The notes beneath the pieces were generated by a model, which was not told the DNA's origin, did no database searches, and worked only from the letters and a program-made list of their open reading frames with translations. Made by a program: the position numbers and the translations under genes. A DNA stretch of 64,000 bases from an uncultured SAR86 cluster bacterium (lineage in GTDB: Bacteria; Pseudomonadota; Gammaproteobacteria; Magnimaribacterales; D2472). The stretch covers positions 62,001-126,000 of the forward strand of contig CALSSL010000002.1 of NCBI GenBank assembly GCA_943789005.1, in the 5' to 3' direction. Shown one piece after another: positions 1 through 8,882 of this stretch (positions within the stretch are counted from its first letter, which is position 1; every line of letters starts with the position of its first letter).

Positions 1-651
1 CCAATTTTTTATAAGATTAGATTGATAATCTCTATCATAAAAAGAATTGATCCATACAAAATCATTATTGAATGAATTATCCTCAACGAAGGATATAGAA
101 TATGCAGAATCAAGTTTTTTAATATTATTTATAAACCTATTAACTGAAATTTGAAAAGTGCCAAAATTATATCCATCATTGTATGAGCATCTTAAAATTT
201 CGATATTTATAAAACCATTTTTATTAAGAAGATCTAGATTACTAATTAAATCCAGGGCTTTGTTTTGATAAATAGCAAACGAACAGTTTGCAATATTGTC
301 AAAGCCGTCAGATTTTATTTCATCAATAAAATTCTTTACGCCTATGTGATTAGCTTTTGATGAAACTGAGATTAAGAAATTTTTTACACTAGTGCTGTTT
401 TCAGGAAATAAAACTGAAACAGTTAATTTATCACTCTTAGTCAAAATTGAATATTTGTTTGAATTGTTTGAAAAAAATGACTCTAAACTAATAAGAGATA
501 AGTCCTTATTTAGGCTACAGTTAAATAGATCAAGATTGTGGGTGAAGTTAGGCTCTATTAACGTACTTAATTTTATTTTATTAAGAGCTTTGTCATTCTC
601 ACAAGAGACTATGAAAAATATTAATATTAAAATAGTAATTGGTCTTAGCAT
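1..651 (-). CDS. Putative lipoprotein of unknown function, partial (C-terminus beyond window)
   Basis: An open frame of 217 codons starts at an ATG on the minus strand at 651 and is still open at base 1, so the C-terminus lies outside the window. The product begins with a short hydrophobic segment ending in the lipobox-like FFIVSC, which predicts a lipoprotein signal cleaved before Cys16. The rest is polar, rich in Asn, Ser, Lys and Asp, with two later cysteines (in NIANCSF and EILRCSY) and no motif I recognise. It is divergent from the PhoD-like gene at 677, leaving only 25 bases between them. I cannot assign a function; the signal and lipobox are the only supported statements. Confidence 0.72.
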   Translation of the reverse strand, partial: MLRPITILILIFFIVSCENDKALNKIKLSTLIEPNFTHNLDLFNCSLNKDLSLISLESFFSNNSNKYSILTKSDKLTVSVLFPENSTSVKNFLISVSSKANHIGVKNFIDEIKSDGFDNIANCSFAIYQNKALDLISNLDLLNKNGFINIEILRCSYNDGYNFGTFQISVNRFINNIKKLDSAYSISFVEDNSFNNDFVWINSFYDRDYQSNLIKNW

Positions 652-676
652 ATTATAAATATTGTTATACTGAATT

Positions 677-1684
677 ATGCATAAATATATTCAATCATTT
701 TTTACACTTCTTATAGTATTAACAAATACAAATTTTATCATAGCAGATACTTATAAAATTGCTTTTGGATCTTGTCTTGATCAGGATTATCCACAGCCAA
801 TTTGGAATTCAATTAAAAAAGAAGGGATTGATACTTTTATTTTTCTTGGTGATAACGTTTATGGAGATGTTCCTTCTGGGCATTTAGATAAAATGAAAAA
901 GGCATATTCTAAACAAAAGAAAATGATTCCGAAATGGTTATTTGATATAGATTTGCATGTGATATGGGATGATCATGACTATGGTATTAATGATGGAGGG
1001 GGAACTTATTCCTTGAAAGAAAATGCTCAAGACATGTATCTAGACTTCTGGAATATACCCACAAATGATATCAGAAGAACAAGAGCAGGAATATATACAA
1101 ATAAAATGATTAATATTGATGGGTTCAAAGTTCATCTTATTCTTCTCGATACTAGATATTTCAGGTCTGATTTATATAAAACAATAGGAATAAGTCCTGT
1201 GTACAAAAAAAATATAAGCCCAGACGCAACTATCTTAGGTCAAGATCAGTGGGCTTGGTTAGAGGAAACTATCAACAAAAAAGCAGACTTAGTAATTATT
1301 TCAACTTCAATACAGTTACTGGCAACCTCTCATAGATTTGAAAAATGGTCTAATTTTCCTCATGAACATATAAGAATGAAAAGATTATTGAAACAATCAA
1401 AAATTCCAGTATTAATTGTTTCGGGTGATAGACATCAGGGTGCTATTTATGAAGAAGATAATTTATTTGAAATTACATCTTCATCACTTAACAAGGCATT
1501 ATCACCATCAAAATTTATTGGAAGACCAAAAGAAATTGATGATGCAATGGTTGGTGATATGTATTCAGGTGAAAACTATGGTTTGATTACCATTGATACT
1601 GAAAAAAAAGAATATCTAATTGAATTAAAGGACTTGAAAGGTCAAAAAGTTAGAGAGTTATTAGTACCTCTGAGTGCAAATTAA
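677..1684 (+). CDS. PhoD-like metallophosphatase, secreted
   Basis: A 335-residue protein with an N-terminal signal peptide (residues 1-23, cut near IIADTYK). The metal-ligand blocks of the alkaline phosphatase D / PhoD metallophosphatase family appear in order: FGSC near residue 30, GDNVYGD near 59, DDHDYG near 100, DTRYF near 158 and SGDRHQG near 249. PhoD enzymes hydrolyse phosphate mono- or diesters using a calcium/iron centre, acting outside the cytoplasm. It is shorter than Bacillus PhoD and lacks that protein's N-terminal domain, resembling the compact PhoD-like proteins common in marine bacteria. No Pho-type operator was recognised upstream, so phosphate regulation is not supported from sequence. 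The exact substrate is unknown. Confidence 0.88.
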   Translation: MHKYIQSFFTLLIVLTNTNFIIADTYKIAFGSCLDQDYPQPIWNSIKKEGIDTFIFLGDNVYGDVPSGHLDKMKKAYSKQKKMIPKWLFDIDLHVIWDDHDYGINDGGGTYSLKENAQDMYLDFWNIPTNDIRRTRAGIYTNKMINIDGFKVHLILLDTRYFRSDLYKTIGISPVYKKNISPDATILGQDQWAWLEETINKKADLVIISTSIQLLATSHRFEKWSNFPHEHIRMKRLLKQSKIPVLIVSGDRHQGAIYEEDNLFEITSSSLNKALSPSKFIGRPKEIDDAMVGDMYSGENYGLITIDTEKKEYLIELKDLKGQKVRELLVPLSAN

Positions 1685-1750
1685 GACATAATTTTTTTGA
1701 ATTATAAATTTAATACCGTATTTATATTAATTTTGCTAAATTGAAAGAGT

Positions 1751-3245
1751 ATGAAATCATTACTGTTAATTTTTCCTGATCAGTTATCAAAGAATAATAA
1801 AGTCTTTGAGCGCTTAGATGAGCAGAATCTACTACTTATGTATGAACCTCATGATAGTTTTTATGAGATTGCACATCATAAACATAAATTAGTATTTCAA
1901 ATTAGTTCTTTTAGGCATTTTATCGAACAAATTCAATATAAAAATATTAAACATGAAAAAATATCCAAAGAGTCTCCTAAACTAATAGATTATCTCTCTA
2001 GCTTGCATTCTAAAGACCCCTTTTCGTCTCTTTGTGTTTCAAAGCCATCGGAATATAAAACCTTAAAAGACTTAATGTATTTTTGTCAGTCCTCAGGAGT
2101 TAACTTAGAGGTTTTTGAAGATAACAATTTTATTACTACTGATGAGGATTATAAATATTGGGCAAAAGATAAAAAATCAACAATTCAAGAATTTTATTAC
2201 AGATGGTTAAGAAAGAAATTTAATATTCTAATGGATGAGAATTCTAAGCCCGTAGGTGGAAAATGGAATTTTGATAAAGAAAACAGGCAAAGCATTTCTA
2301 AACTTAAATCAGATATTCCTAATAGAAATAATATTATTACAGATCAAATTACTCTGGAGGTAATGATAGAGGTTGAGGAGATTTTTAATCTATCTCATGG
2401 TGATCTTGAAAATTTCAACTGGGCTGTTACTCATAAAGGTGCCTGGGATCAATTTAATATATTTATTGATAAATACTTGCCTCATTTTGGGTCTTTTCAG
2501 GACGCAATTAATAAAGATAGTGCTTTTATGTTTCACTCCTTGTTGTCTCCATATTTCAATTCAGGCTTGCTAGATCCGCTTCAGTGTATAAGTGAAGTTG
2601 AGAAGAAATATTTTGAATCAAAAGATGCTATACCCATTAACTCTAGTTGAGGGTTTTATAAGACAAGTTCTTGGTTGGAGAGAATTTATAATGGGTGTGT
2701 ATTGGGACAATATGCCTCAATATAAACAACAAAATTTTTGGAATCATAAAAAAGAATTATCAGAATCTTGGTATACAGGTGAAACTGGTATACCTCCTTT
2801 GGATGGTGCTATAAAAGAATCTATTAATCTTGGTTATACCCATCACATTAATCGATTAATGATTATCTCAAATTTAATGAACCTATCTGGTATAAATCCT
2901 GATGCTATTCATAAATGGTTTATGGAGATGTATGTAGACTCAGCAGATTGGGTCATGGTTCCTAATGTCTATGGGATGGGGACTTTTGCTGATGGCGGTA
3001 TCTTTTCTACAAAACCATATATTTGCGGTTCAAGCTATATGCTAAGAATGTCTAACTATAAAAAAGGTGAATGGTGTGATGTTGTTGATGGTCTTTACTG
3101 GAGGTTTATAGAAAATAATCTTAATTTTTTTAAAACCAATCCAAGACTTTCATTAATGGTAAATGCTTTAACAAAGCTCGATCCTGAAAGAAAAAAAATA
3201 ATTTTAAGCAAAGCAGAAGAGTTTATTGCAGGTAACACAAATTAA
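1751..3245 (+). CDS. Cryptochrome/photolyase-related protein (FeS-BCP/DPRP family), interrupted by a frameshift
   Basis: Two overlapping frames make one protein: 1751-2650 gives the N-terminal Rossmann-like half (starts LLLIFPDQLS), and 2592-3245 gives the FAD-binding C-terminal half. The best join is in the AAAA run at 2620-2623, giving ...ESKMLYPLTLVEGFIRQVLGWREF, which matches the family's PLN-VEGFIRQ-GWRE block. Other recognisable parts are YTHHINRLMI and NVYGMGTFADGGIFSTKPY. The family includes bacterial (6-4) photolyases and photoreceptors carrying FAD and an FeS cluster. Here the region that normally holds a CxxC pair is shortened to YKKGEWCDVVDGLYW, and the usual Cys after the TGET block is absent (TGIPPLDGAI), so the FeS cluster is probably missing. 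The function, repair or light sensing, cannot be decided from sequence. Confidence 0.82.
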
Positions 3246-4102
3246 TTAATAGAATTAATATCTTGAAGTAATATTTTTGCTGCTACTGGAGTCATTTTTC
3301 TATAGTCATGACTGACTCCATCTATAACTTTAAAGCTCCATCTAAAGGGGATGTTATTGGTATCTGCAATGTTTACCAATGATTTAAAATAAGTGTTTGC
3401 CCTATCCACTCTTGTAATCCCTTGTCTCATAGCACCTTTTGATGAATTTACATTATTTAATTTAGTATCATTGTTACCAATTAATAAAGAAGCCTTATTA
3501 GACATAAACCATTTAATATGATCGTTTGAAATATCTATTGGTGTATTCTTAATACCATATGGAAAATTTTCTTCATTTAAAAATGTATACCAGCCTGCAT
3601 TTGCAATAACAGCATTTGAAATTCTTCTATCATCACTTAGTAACATATATCTATGAGTAAATTGAGCTCCAGCAGAGTGACCAAACATCTTATATTTATT
3701 AGTATCTAATGAGTACTTACTTTTAAAAAAATTAAAAAATGAAGATATAGATTTATTGATGTATTCATCTGAATTTTTATTTATTTCTCCAGTTGACGTT
3801 GCGGATTCTAAGAGAAAAAAATACCTAAAGTTTTTTTTATCAAACCTGGGTGCAACCACAATTATATTTTTATTTTCTATAAATGGTTTCCATGCTGAAA
3901 TATAATCTTCGGCATTTCTGTTATTTCCATGAATAACAAACAATATTTGGGTATTTATATCTATTTTTTTAGGTGTTAAGTAAAAAATTTCAACATCAGG
4001 CTTGTCCCAATAGGCAAATGTAGTTTGTTTAATCTCTGTAGAATTTAAATAAGATGTTAATGAGAATAAAAGAAATATTAATGCTGTATAGAAATTTTTC
4101 AT
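3242..4102 (-). CDS. Alpha/beta hydrolase, secreted, esterase/depolymerase-like
   Basis: A 286-residue product with a signal peptide (residues 1-21). The fold signs are an oxyanion-type segment FVIHGNNRNAEDY near residue 55, a nucleophile elbow FGHSAGAQF near residue 140 with catalytic Ser, and a likely catalytic His in DGVSHDYRKM near the C-terminus. The arrangement resembles secreted PHB-depolymerase/feruloyl-esterase-like or peptidase-like alpha/beta hydrolases, but no subfamily is clear. It is convergent with the photolyase-related gene and shares its last four bases TTAA (3242-3245), so both stop codons overlap and there is no space for a terminator. Substrate unknown. Confidence 0.78.
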   Translation of the reverse strand: MKNFYTALIFLLFSLTSYLNSTEIKQTTFAYWDKPDVEIFYLTPKKIDINTQILFVIHGNNRNAEDYISAWKPFIENKNIIVVAPRFDKKNFRYFFLLESATSTGEINKNSDEYINKSISSFFNFFKSKYSLDTNKYKMFGHSAGAQFTHRYMLLSDDRRISNAVIANAGWYTFLNEENFPYGIKNTPIDISNDHIKWFMSNKASLLIGNNDTKLNNVNSSKGAMRQGITRVDRANTYFKSLVNIADTNNIPFRWSFKVIDGVSHDYRKMTPVAAKILLQDINSIN

Positions 4103-4170
4103 AGATTCATTTTAGCAATGAAATTATTTAATAGGTTAAAATGCACAGAAAATTAAATACATAATTATCA

Positions 4171-5274
4171 ATGCTGGAAAGAACCAATCTAATTAAAAAG
4201 ATACATGAATCTAAATATAAATTAGTGTATGTGTCTAGTGGAGGTGGTACTAACGCGGTTTCATCATTTTTAAAAGTTCCTGGTGCAAGTAATACTGTTT
4301 TAGAGTCATACATACCCTACTCTAAAAAATCTATGGATATTTTTCTTAATAAAAAACCAGATCATTATTGCTCTTTAAGTACATGCCTCAGCATGTCTGC
4401 AAATGCATATAAAAAATGTATTCAAATAGAGCAAGATATTAATACTAAATACTTAATTGGAGTTGCAGTTACTGCTAGTTTAGCCACTACATACAACAAA
4501 ATTGGTCAACATAAATTTTTTATAGCTATTCAAACTGAATCATATACAAAAAGCGTCTCATGTATATTAGAAAAAGGTAAAAGAACTAGAGAGGAAGAGG
4601 AAGAGCTTATTACAGAATATGTCTTAAGCTTAATTGCAGAAAGTTGTGGTATAAAAAAAGCTCTACCAATTCATGATGAGAATATAGAAATACAAGAAAC
4701 CCAAGCTAAAAGATCATGGAAAAAACTGCTAAATAATAAGATTAATTTTGTTTCTAGCGATAAATCTACTCCTGAATTAATTTTCCCAGGTTCATTTAAC
4801 CCTCTCCATGACGGTCATCTAAAAATGAGAGAACTTGCAGAAAAGAAAACAGGCATGAGAGCAACTTTTGAAATATGTGCAAAAAATGCTGACAAACCAC
4901 CTTTAACGTTTCATGAAATCAAAAGAACACTAGATCAATTTAATGAAAATGATAGTTGGGTAATGACTTCAGCCGGAAGATTTAGTGAAAAAGCTGAAAT
5001 GTTTCCCAATAGTGTATTTATAATTGGTGCCGATACATTAGTGAGAGTCTTTGATGAGAAATTTTATTTAAACAAAAGAGATATGATTAATCATATTGAA
5101 AGATTTAATGATCATAATGTTCATTTTCTAGTTTTTGGAAGAAAAGTTGATAATAAATTTATTTCATTAAGAGATATCTCGATACCAGAAAATATCAGAA
5201 AAAGATGCACTGGATTTGACGAAGCAAGCTTCAGGGATGATATTTCTTCAACAGCACTAAGGCTAGAAAACTAA
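4171..5274 (+). CDS. Two-domain protein: CinA/PncC-like N-terminus fused to NMN adenylyltransferase-like nucleotidyltransferase
   Basis: A 367-residue protein with two parts. Residues 1-170 resemble the CinA C-terminal (PncC, NMN deamidase) fold: SSGGGTNAVSSFLKVPGASN matches the family's serine-containing loop and PGAS segment. Residues 205-367 are a nucleotidylyltransferase: FPGSFNPLHDGHLKMRE contains the HxGH-type nucleotide site (HDGH), followed by FIIGADTLVR and the C-terminal ISSTALR. If both halves are active it could join two steps of pyridine-nucleotide recycling (NMN to NaMN to NaAD). Known parallels, from memory, are uncharacterised plant proteins of the same layout. The N-terminal half is diverged from E. 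coli PncC, so its activity is an open question. It converges on rpmG with a 10-base gap. Confidence 0.78.
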   Translation: MLERTNLIKKIHESKYKLVYVSSGGGTNAVSSFLKVPGASNTVLESYIPYSKKSMDIFLNKKPDHYCSLSTCLSMSANAYKKCIQIEQDINTKYLIGVAVTASLATTYNKIGQHKFFIAIQTESYTKSVSCILEKGKRTREEEEELITEYVLSLIAESCGIKKALPIHDENIEIQETQAKRSWKKLLNNKINFVSSDKSTPELIFPGSFNPLHDGHLKMRELAEKKTGMRATFEICAKNADKPPLTFHEIKRTLDQFNENDSWVMTSAGRFSEKAEMFPNSVFIIGADTLVRVFDEKFYLNKRDMINHIERFNDHNVHFLVFGRKVDNKFISLRDISIPENIRKRCTGFDEASFRDDISSTALRLEN

Positions 5275-5284
5275 AAAATAACTC

Positions 5285-5479
5285 TTAACTATGAGGCGGA
5301 AGTTTTGCCTCAACAAACCATTCGTGAACTCTTTTAGCTGGATTGAATTTCTTCATTCTCATCTTCTTATTTTCAAGAGTGAACTTCCTAGTTTTAATAG
5401 CTGTATAGTGATACGTATGACTATCACGTGTTTCACCCTCAGGTATTAAATATACTTTTGTTTGTTTTTTATCTGCCAT
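5285..5479 (-). CDS. rpmG: 50S ribosomal protein bL33
   Basis: A 64-residue basic protein. The C-terminal half, YHYTAIKTRKFTLENKKMRM then KKFNPAKRVHEWFVEAKL, aligns with E. coli bL33 (FYTTTKNKRT...LKKFDPVVRQHVIYKEAK). It is the zinc-free form with no cysteine pairs. It is about nine residues longer than E. coli bL33, with extra residues at the N-terminus and a PPHS tail. It is not next to rpmB, its usual partner. A TATAAT lies upstream at 5491-5496 (minus), so it may be transcribed on its own rather than from the sugar operon that ends 62 bases upstream. Confidence 0.86.
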   Translation of the reverse strand: MADKKQTKVYLIPEGETRDSHTYHYTAIKTRKFTLENKKMRMKKFNPAKRVHEWFVEAKLPPHS

Positions 5480-5541
5480 TATGGTGAGGAATTATACACA
5501 AAAAAAATAAAATAAACATAAACAGAAATAAGATTTATTTA

Positions 5542-6426
5542 TTAAAATTTTATCTTCTCATCCTTATTCCAAATACCCCAATAAGCACCAACATCACCCT
5601 CTGCTTCTACTTTCCACGACTCATCAAATGATGAGAAATAAAACATATCAATATTTTCTTCTTTAGACCAAAGCTGAGCATCTATGAAATACTTAAGATA
5701 ATTTCTATATGAAGGATGCGCCCCCCATAAGTCACTTCCTTTGCTTGGCCATCCAGTCTCTGTGATAATAACTTTTTTTCCATTAGAGGCTTTAATAGCT
5801 TCATTGTACATATCTTTCATGTACAGCAAAGAATACTCAGAAGCACAGCCTTCCCAAAATGGATAACAGTTTGCAAGAATAACATCACAAGCGTTGGTTA
5901 TGCTGGGTCTGTCTCTAAACTCGTAGTAAGCATCAACATAACCCACCGGAATACTAGGAGTATTTGCTTTAACATGATCTATATAAGAAATTAACTGATG
6001 CTCTTCTAACTCTTTTCGATAAATAACTTCATTGCCTACTGCTGCTATATTTACCAAACCCTCACTTGATAATTTTAATAAGCCATCAATTTCTTTTTCG
6101 TTATTACTGAGGTCGTCTGATAACCATGCACCTACTAATGTTTTAAAACCCATATCTACAGCTATTTCGACAATTCTTGCATGCTCACTTATTGATGAAA
6201 AGGTTCTTATCCAATCTGTGTAAGGCTTCAATATATTTAAACGTCTGATAATCTGCTCATCATTAACAAAGTCACCAGGTTGTTGTTCGTCTTCATATAA
6301 ACTAAAACACAAGCCATGAATTTTACTTTCTAGGATTTCATTGCATAGTTCTTGCAACTCTCCGTCTTTTAAATCATCTAAATTAATACCTAGCAAGGAT
6401 TTAATTTTTTCATCTCTTAAAGACAT
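5542..6426 (-). CDS. Cytoplasmic glycoside hydrolase family 17 (beta-1,3-glucan hydrolase/transferase)
   Basis: A 294-residue GH17-type (clan GH-A) barrel. It shows the acid/base Glu in AAVGNEVIYR near residue 133 and the nucleophile Glu in VIITETGWPSKG near residue 223, the hallmark of GH17 beta-1,3-glucanases, followed by YFSSFDESWK. There is no signal peptide or lipobox, unlike the GH17 lipoprotein at 8883-10133, so it should act inside the cell on imported laminari-oligosaccharides. It is the last gene of the 13-gene minus-strand operon and starts 2 bases after the GPH transporter gene stops, which fits a transporter/intracellular-hydrolase pair. Endo-, exo- or transglycosylating action cannot be told. 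Confidence 0.85.
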   Translation of the reverse strand: MSLRDEKIKSLLGINLDDLKDGELQELCNEILESKIHGLCFSLYEDEQQPGDFVNDEQIIRRLNILKPYTDWIRTFSSISEHARIVEIAVDMGFKTLVGAWLSDDLSNNEKEIDGLLKLSSEGLVNIAAVGNEVIYRKELEEHQLISYIDHVKANTPSIPVGYVDAYYEFRDRPSITNACDVILANCYPFWEGCASEYSLLYMKDMYNEAIKASNGKKVIITETGWPSKGSDLWGAHPSYRNYLKYFIDAQLWSKEENIDMFYFSSFDESWKVEAEGDVGAYWGIWNKDEKIKF

Positions 6427-6428
6427 AA

Positions 6429-7859
6429 TTATTTCATTTCTCCATTAATCTGATTTAATTGATTTTTTATATCAGCTGCTCTTTGTTCATTGATTTCATA
6501 ATCACTCATTATATAAATAGCGAAAAGTGTTCCCAGAACTGGTATTGTTGAGTAAGCAATTCTTAAACCGGTTAAAGCTCCATCGGGCTGCGAAGATGCA
6601 TCAGGAGAAAAACCCACGTACCACATAATCAAACCAGATATAAGACCAGCTAATGCAGTTCCAAGCTTTACCATCCACCAGTATATAGCAGCAAAAGAGC
6701 CTTCTTTTCTTGGAAGACCATTTTGCAACTCTTCATAATCACAAGCATCAGATGTCATGCTCATCATCAAGGTGAATAAACCTCCAATTCCAAATGAAAA
6801 GAATGGTAATGCATATAAAAACATGTGAGGTTTTCCTGGAATAAACAAGAACCAAAATAAAATGTAGCCAATAACTGAGATACTTTGAGAGATAATAAAA
6901 GTTTCTTTTTTACCATAAATTTGTGCCATTTTTGATACCAAAGGAATTACCAGAAAAGTTGTTACAAGTGCGCCGACGCTTCCGTGAAGCGTAGGCCATG
7001 GAATTGCAGCTGAGGCATCGCCAGAAAATAAGTAATGAACAATTATAAAAAATGAAAATGCAGCAATTGTTTGAAACGAGTTAAAAACTAAAAAAGTTGC
7101 TATGCAAAGCTTTCTAAATGGCACATTTTGAAATGCGTCCTTAAAGATAATAAAAATATTTGTAAAACTTTTACCGATGTTCTCTTTTGTTACAGGAACT
7201 AAATAATCATCATTTAGTGTTGATTTACTTTTAATAAAGATAGCAGGAACAATAGCCAACAAAGTACACATTATTCCAAATACAACAGAAAGTATTCTTG
7301 TTCCAGATGCTGGATCTACAAAAATATTTGGATCATATATAATAATCCAGATCCATGGAGCAAGGACCCAAGCAAACTGACCTATGAATTGTGATACTGC
7401 CATAATTCTTGTTCTTTCATGGAAGTTTTCACTCATTTCATAACCCATAGCAACAAATGGGATTCCAAAAATTGTTATACCAACATAAAAAAGAAGATTA
7501 AATATTAAAAAGTACCAAAAATTAAAAACCTGACCATTTTCTGGATATAGTTGCCAGGACAATATAAATGCAATTCCAGTCAGAATGCCTCCAAAAAAAA
7601 CATACTGTCTTCTTTTTCCCCATTTTGATTTTGTATTATCTGAAATAAAACCCATCAATGGGTCAGTAATGGCATCGATGAATCTTGGTACAAAAGCAAT
7701 AATTCCATATAGTAATGGGTTAAAGCCTAAATCTTGAATTAAAACGACTATAAATATAGATAATAATGCAGGGAACAATTGATTTGCTAGCATCCCAAGA
7801 CCAAAAGCAATTTTTTGTCCCATCGGAACGCTATTATTAATTTCTTCTACATTATTCAT
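6429..7859 (-). CDS. GPH-type (melibiose carrier family) sugar:cation symporter
   Basis: A twelve-helix membrane protein of the glycoside-pentoside-hexuronide/MFS_2 family. Family-typical segments are GFNPLLYGIIAFVPRFIDAI, then DPLMGFISDNTKSKWGKRR near residue 80 (the conserved D-x6-SD loop) and YEMSENFHERTR. The frame is open back to 7898, but I choose the ATG at 7859 (MNNVEEINN) because it is preceded by AGGGGG with good spacing; the longer start would overlap the upstream gene. It lies between a secreted hydrolase and a cytoplasmic GH17 in the beta-glucan operon, so the likely cargo is a laminari-oligosaccharide (inference). About 476 residues. Confidence 0.88.
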   Translation of the reverse strand: MNNVEEINNSVPMGQKIAFGLGMLANQLFPALLSIFIVVLIQDLGFNPLLYGIIAFVPRFIDAITDPLMGFISDNTKSKWGKRRQYVFFGGILTGIAFILSWQLYPENGQVFNFWYFLIFNLLFYVGITIFGIPFVAMGYEMSENFHERTRIMAVSQFIGQFAWVLAPWIWIIIYDPNIFVDPASGTRILSVVFGIMCTLLAIVPAIFIKSKSTLNDDYLVPVTKENIGKSFTNIFIIFKDAFQNVPFRKLCIATFLVFNSFQTIAAFSFFIIVHYLFSGDASAAIPWPTLHGSVGALVTTFLVIPLVSKMAQIYGKKETFIISQSISVIGYILFWFLFIPGKPHMFLYALPFFSFGIGGLFTLMMSMTSDACDYEELQNGLPRKEGSFAAIYWWMVKLGTALAGLISGLIMWYVGFSPDASSQPDGALTGLRIAYSTIPVLGTLFAIYIMSDYEINEQRAADIKNQLNQINGEMK

Positions 7860-7884
7860 ATGAACACCCCCTGTACTCATATAT

Positions 7885-8880
7885 TTATTTGATGTCAAAA
7901 TTTACGTATGCATCTTTTATAACATCAAAGGTTATTTTTTTATTCCTATTAATATCTACTATTCCCCAATATTCTTCGTTTGCTGTGCCGTCATAAGGTG
8001 TACCGTCACTATTTGGTGCAGATCCACCAGTGTCTTGCTTCTCAGGATTTCCTGCTTTCCATAAACCATCAGTAAATTGAAAAATAAATGATCCAATATT
8101 CTTATCACTGTTCGATAAAACTTTATCTAAAATAATTTTATTTGCATTAGCTTGAGCGATTTGATTTTCGCCTTGTGTGTACTTTTCTGTTGATTTAGTC
8201 ATATAACTGTCAGCACCTAACTCTGCAAAATACATAGGCTTGTCACTAATTGCTTTCCATTCGTTAAAGATTGATTCTGGCTCATCCCATCTGTAAACAT
8301 TCATTCCCCAAACTTGAACGCTAGATGCAATACTAATTGCATCTTTGCTCGGCAAATCACCGTGAGCAGAAGATACCAATCTGTTAGGATCCTCAATTTG
8401 AATCATTCTGGATACCAACTCCATTGCTTTGTACCAGTTATTGATATCACCACCAAACCATTGAGGATTGTAATTATATTCATTTCCAAGTTCCCACATA
8501 AGGATAGCTTCATGATTTTTATATTTTTTTACATAGTCTATAAAAGTGCCTGAAACAATATCAAAACGCCCTTTTTGGTTATATCCAAAAGTTATTACAA
8601 CTTTAATTCCACCAGCTTGAAGCTCATCAAGCACTTCAATATCATCAATAGGCTCATAAACCCTTAGTGTGTTAATTCCAGCTTCTTTTATTAGAATTAA
8701 GTCTTCTGTAAGAGATTCAAAACTTCTTTTTGTTTTTCCAATTTTTACAGGATGATAGCAAATTCCTTTCATATAAAAGGGTTTTCCATCAACAATCATT
8801 TTATTGTCTTTAATCTCAACTTCTATACCAAATGAAAAAATAGAAAAGATTAAAAAAGTAAATATAAAACTATTTTTCAT
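7885..8880 (-). CDS. Secreted clan GH-A glycoside hydrolase (GH2/GH5-like barrel)
   Basis: A 331-residue protein with a signal peptide (residues 1-18). The opening, VDGKPFYMKGICYHP and then KEAGINTLRVYEP, is typical of GH2-like or GH72/GH5-like TIM barrels. The acid/base Glu is probably in LMWELGNEYNYNP near residue 135, and the nucleophile in YFAELGADS near residue 222. It sits 2 bases downstream of the GH17 lipoprotein in the same operon. The setting predicts a beta-1,3-glucan side activity such as glucanosyltransferase or beta-1,6-branch cleavage, but the family assignment is by motif only. No lipobox, so it should be periplasmic or secreted. Confidence 0.76.
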   Translation of the reverse strand: MKNSFIFTFLIFSIFSFGIEVEIKDNKMIVDGKPFYMKGICYHPVKIGKTKRSFESLTEDLILIKEAGINTLRVYEPIDDIEVLDELQAGGIKVVITFGYNQKGRFDIVSGTFIDYVKKYKNHEAILMWELGNEYNYNPQWFGGDINNWYKAMELVSRMIQIEDPNRLVSSAHGDLPSKDAISIASSVQVWGMNVYRWDEPESIFNEWKAISDKPMYFAELGADSYMTKSTEKYTQGENQIAQANANKIILDKVLSNSDKNIGSFIFQFTDGLWKAGNPEKQDTGGSAPNSDGTPYDGTANEEYWGIVDINRNKKITFDVIKDAYVNFDIK

Positions 8881-8882
8881 GA

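Noticed and set aside
392..658. Plus-strand 88-codon open frame
   Set aside because: It is antisense to the lipoprotein frame on the minus strand, which has a signal peptide and lipobox; the plus frame has no recognisable feature.
7860..7898. Longer start for the GPH transporter (MTSNKYM...)
   Set aside because: It overlaps the upstream gene, while the internal ATG at 7859 has AGGGGG at proper spacing.
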